A DNA stretch of 6,169 nucleotides from Comamonadaceae bacterium (lineage in GTDB: Bacteria > Pseudomonadota > Gammaproteobacteria > Burkholderiales > Burkholderiaceae_C): contig CANCDA010000148.1 in the NCBI GenBank assembly GCA_947374705.1, positions 1 through 6,169 on the forward strand, in the 5' to 3' direction. The notes beneath the pieces were generated by a model. The model was not told the DNA's origin and did not search any database. It saw only the letters and a list, made by a program, of their open reading frames with translations. Positions 5,543 to 6,169 of this stretch are shown one piece after another; position 1 is the stretch's first letter, and every line of letters begins with the position of its first letter. Made by a program: the position numbers and the translations under genes.

Positions 5543-6169
5543 TTAGCGCAGGCTCAGCGCAAAGGGCAGACTGACCATGCCCAAGAGGGTGGAGGCGGTG
5601 ACCAGGCTGGCCACATAAGCCCCGTCATAGCCCATGCGCGAGGCCAAAACATAGGCGCTGGAGGCGGTGGGCAGGGCCGAGAAGGCCAGCAGCACCGTGG
5701 TTTGAACCGGTGACAGGCCAAAAACATGGGACAGGCCTAATGCGATAAACGGGGTCAGCACATGCCGGATCACCAGCACGCACAGGGTGAGCAGCTTGGC
5801 TTTGAAAATCGATCCCAGTTGCAAGCCCGCACCGGCCGCCATCAAGCCCAAGGGCAGGGCTGCGCCTGCAATATTTTTAACGCCCGGTTCAGCCCAGGTG
5901 GGCAAGCTGAAGCCCAACCCATTGGCCATTAGCCCCGAGAGGGTGGCGATGATGAGGGGGTTACGCACCAGTTCGCGTCCAAAATGGCGTTGGGCATGAC
6001 GGGCCATGGGCCAGACCGCGCCGATGTTGTACATGGGAATGCAAAAACCAATCAGCACGGCAAAGTACAAACCGCCCTCAGCCCCTGCGAGCCGGGTGGC
6101 CAGTGCCAGGCCGACAAAGGAGTTGAATCGAAAGGCCACTTGCGCGCTGCCCGCGTGCAAGCGGGCGTC
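5543..6169 (-). CDS. AEC-family (auxin efflux carrier-like) transporter, N-terminus beyond window
   Basis: The frame is open from the right edge to a TAA at 5545-5543, giving 208 residues. AEC/Mem_trans proteins are about 300-320 residues with ten membrane helices, so roughly the first 100 residues are missing. A TTG at 6160 is inside the gene and is not the start. Numbering from the edge, FRFNSFVGLALA (13-24) is a conserved block. Hydrophobic spans follow at about 33-53, 70-88, 99-117, 124-145, 154-174 and 184-204. GAALPLGLMAAGAGLQLG (102-119) matches the conserved loop after the mid-protein helix, and LPTASSAYVLASRMGYDG (166-183) the penultimate one. The family exports small organic anions such as malate or auxin-like compounds in an inner-membrane, gradient-driven manner; the substrate here cannot be read from sequence. 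It converges on the operon with a 5-bp gap and is probably functionally unrelated to it. Confidence 0.9.
   Translation of the reverse strand, partial: DARLHAGSAQVAFRFNSFVGLALATRLAGAEGGLYFAVLIGFCIPMYNIGAVWPMARHAQRHFGRELVRNPLIIATLSGLMANGLGFSLPTWAEPGVKNIAGAALPLGLMAAGAGLQLGSIFKAKLLTLCVLVIRHVLTPFIALGLSHVFGLSPVQTTVLLAFSALPTASSAYVLASRMGYDGAYVASLVTASTLLGMVSLPFALSLR

Noticed and set aside
6158..6160. TTG at 6160 as the start of the AEC transporter
   Set aside because: The frame continues past it to the edge, and the remaining part would lack roughly the first third of the family's membrane helices. The true start must be outside the window.
1..6169. Search for a new defence, mobile or CRISPR-like system
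   Set aside because: All coding space is taken by recognisable housekeeping families in a conserved order. No repeats in array form, transposase, integrase, tRNA or attachment-like site could be seen.

Overview
The window looks like a core chromosomal segment from a betaproteobacterium of the order Burkholderiales, most likely family Comamonadaceae (Rhodoferax/Polaromonas-like). I infer this from protein sequence style, moderately high GC content and gene order. The order ygfZ (divergent) / mltG - tmk - holB - pilZ - tatD - ankyrin gene is an arrangement I associate with that group. No database search was possible.

Layout: positions 1-921 hold ygfZ on the minus strand, cut by the left edge just before its stop codon. 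A 42-bp divergent gap (922-963) separates it from a tightly packed plus-strand gene train: mltG (964-1959), tmk (1964-2617), holB (2614-3642), pilZ (3666-4040), a tatD-family hydrolase (4057-4851) and an exported ankyrin-repeat protein (4848-5537). Junctions are -4 to +23 bp, so the six genes are very probably one operon. Five bp after the ankyrin gene stops, the stop codon of a minus-strand AEC-family membrane transporter appears (5543-6169). Its N-terminal third lies beyond the right edge.

The operon mixes cell-envelope and DNA-replication functions. MltG cleaves nascent peptidoglycan strands, Tmk makes dTDP for DNA synthesis, and HolB is the delta-prime subunit of the polymerase III clamp loader. 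PilZ is a type IV pilus assembly factor, TatD is a metal-dependent nuclease/hydrolase, and the ankyrin protein is probably periplasmic. YgfZ supports iron-sulfur enzymes such as MiaB.

I see no mobile element, CRISPR array, RNA gene or toxin/defence cassette, and nothing that amounts to a new system. The points most worth a second look are an AT-rich, stem-loop-bearing patch inside ygfZ that resembles a dispersed repeat of Comamonadaceae, a perfect small hairpin overlapping the probable ribosome-binding region of pilZ, the TTG-over-TGA junction between tatD and the ankyrin gene, and the near-zero convergent gap at 5538-5542. No stretch over 300 bases lacks a gene.
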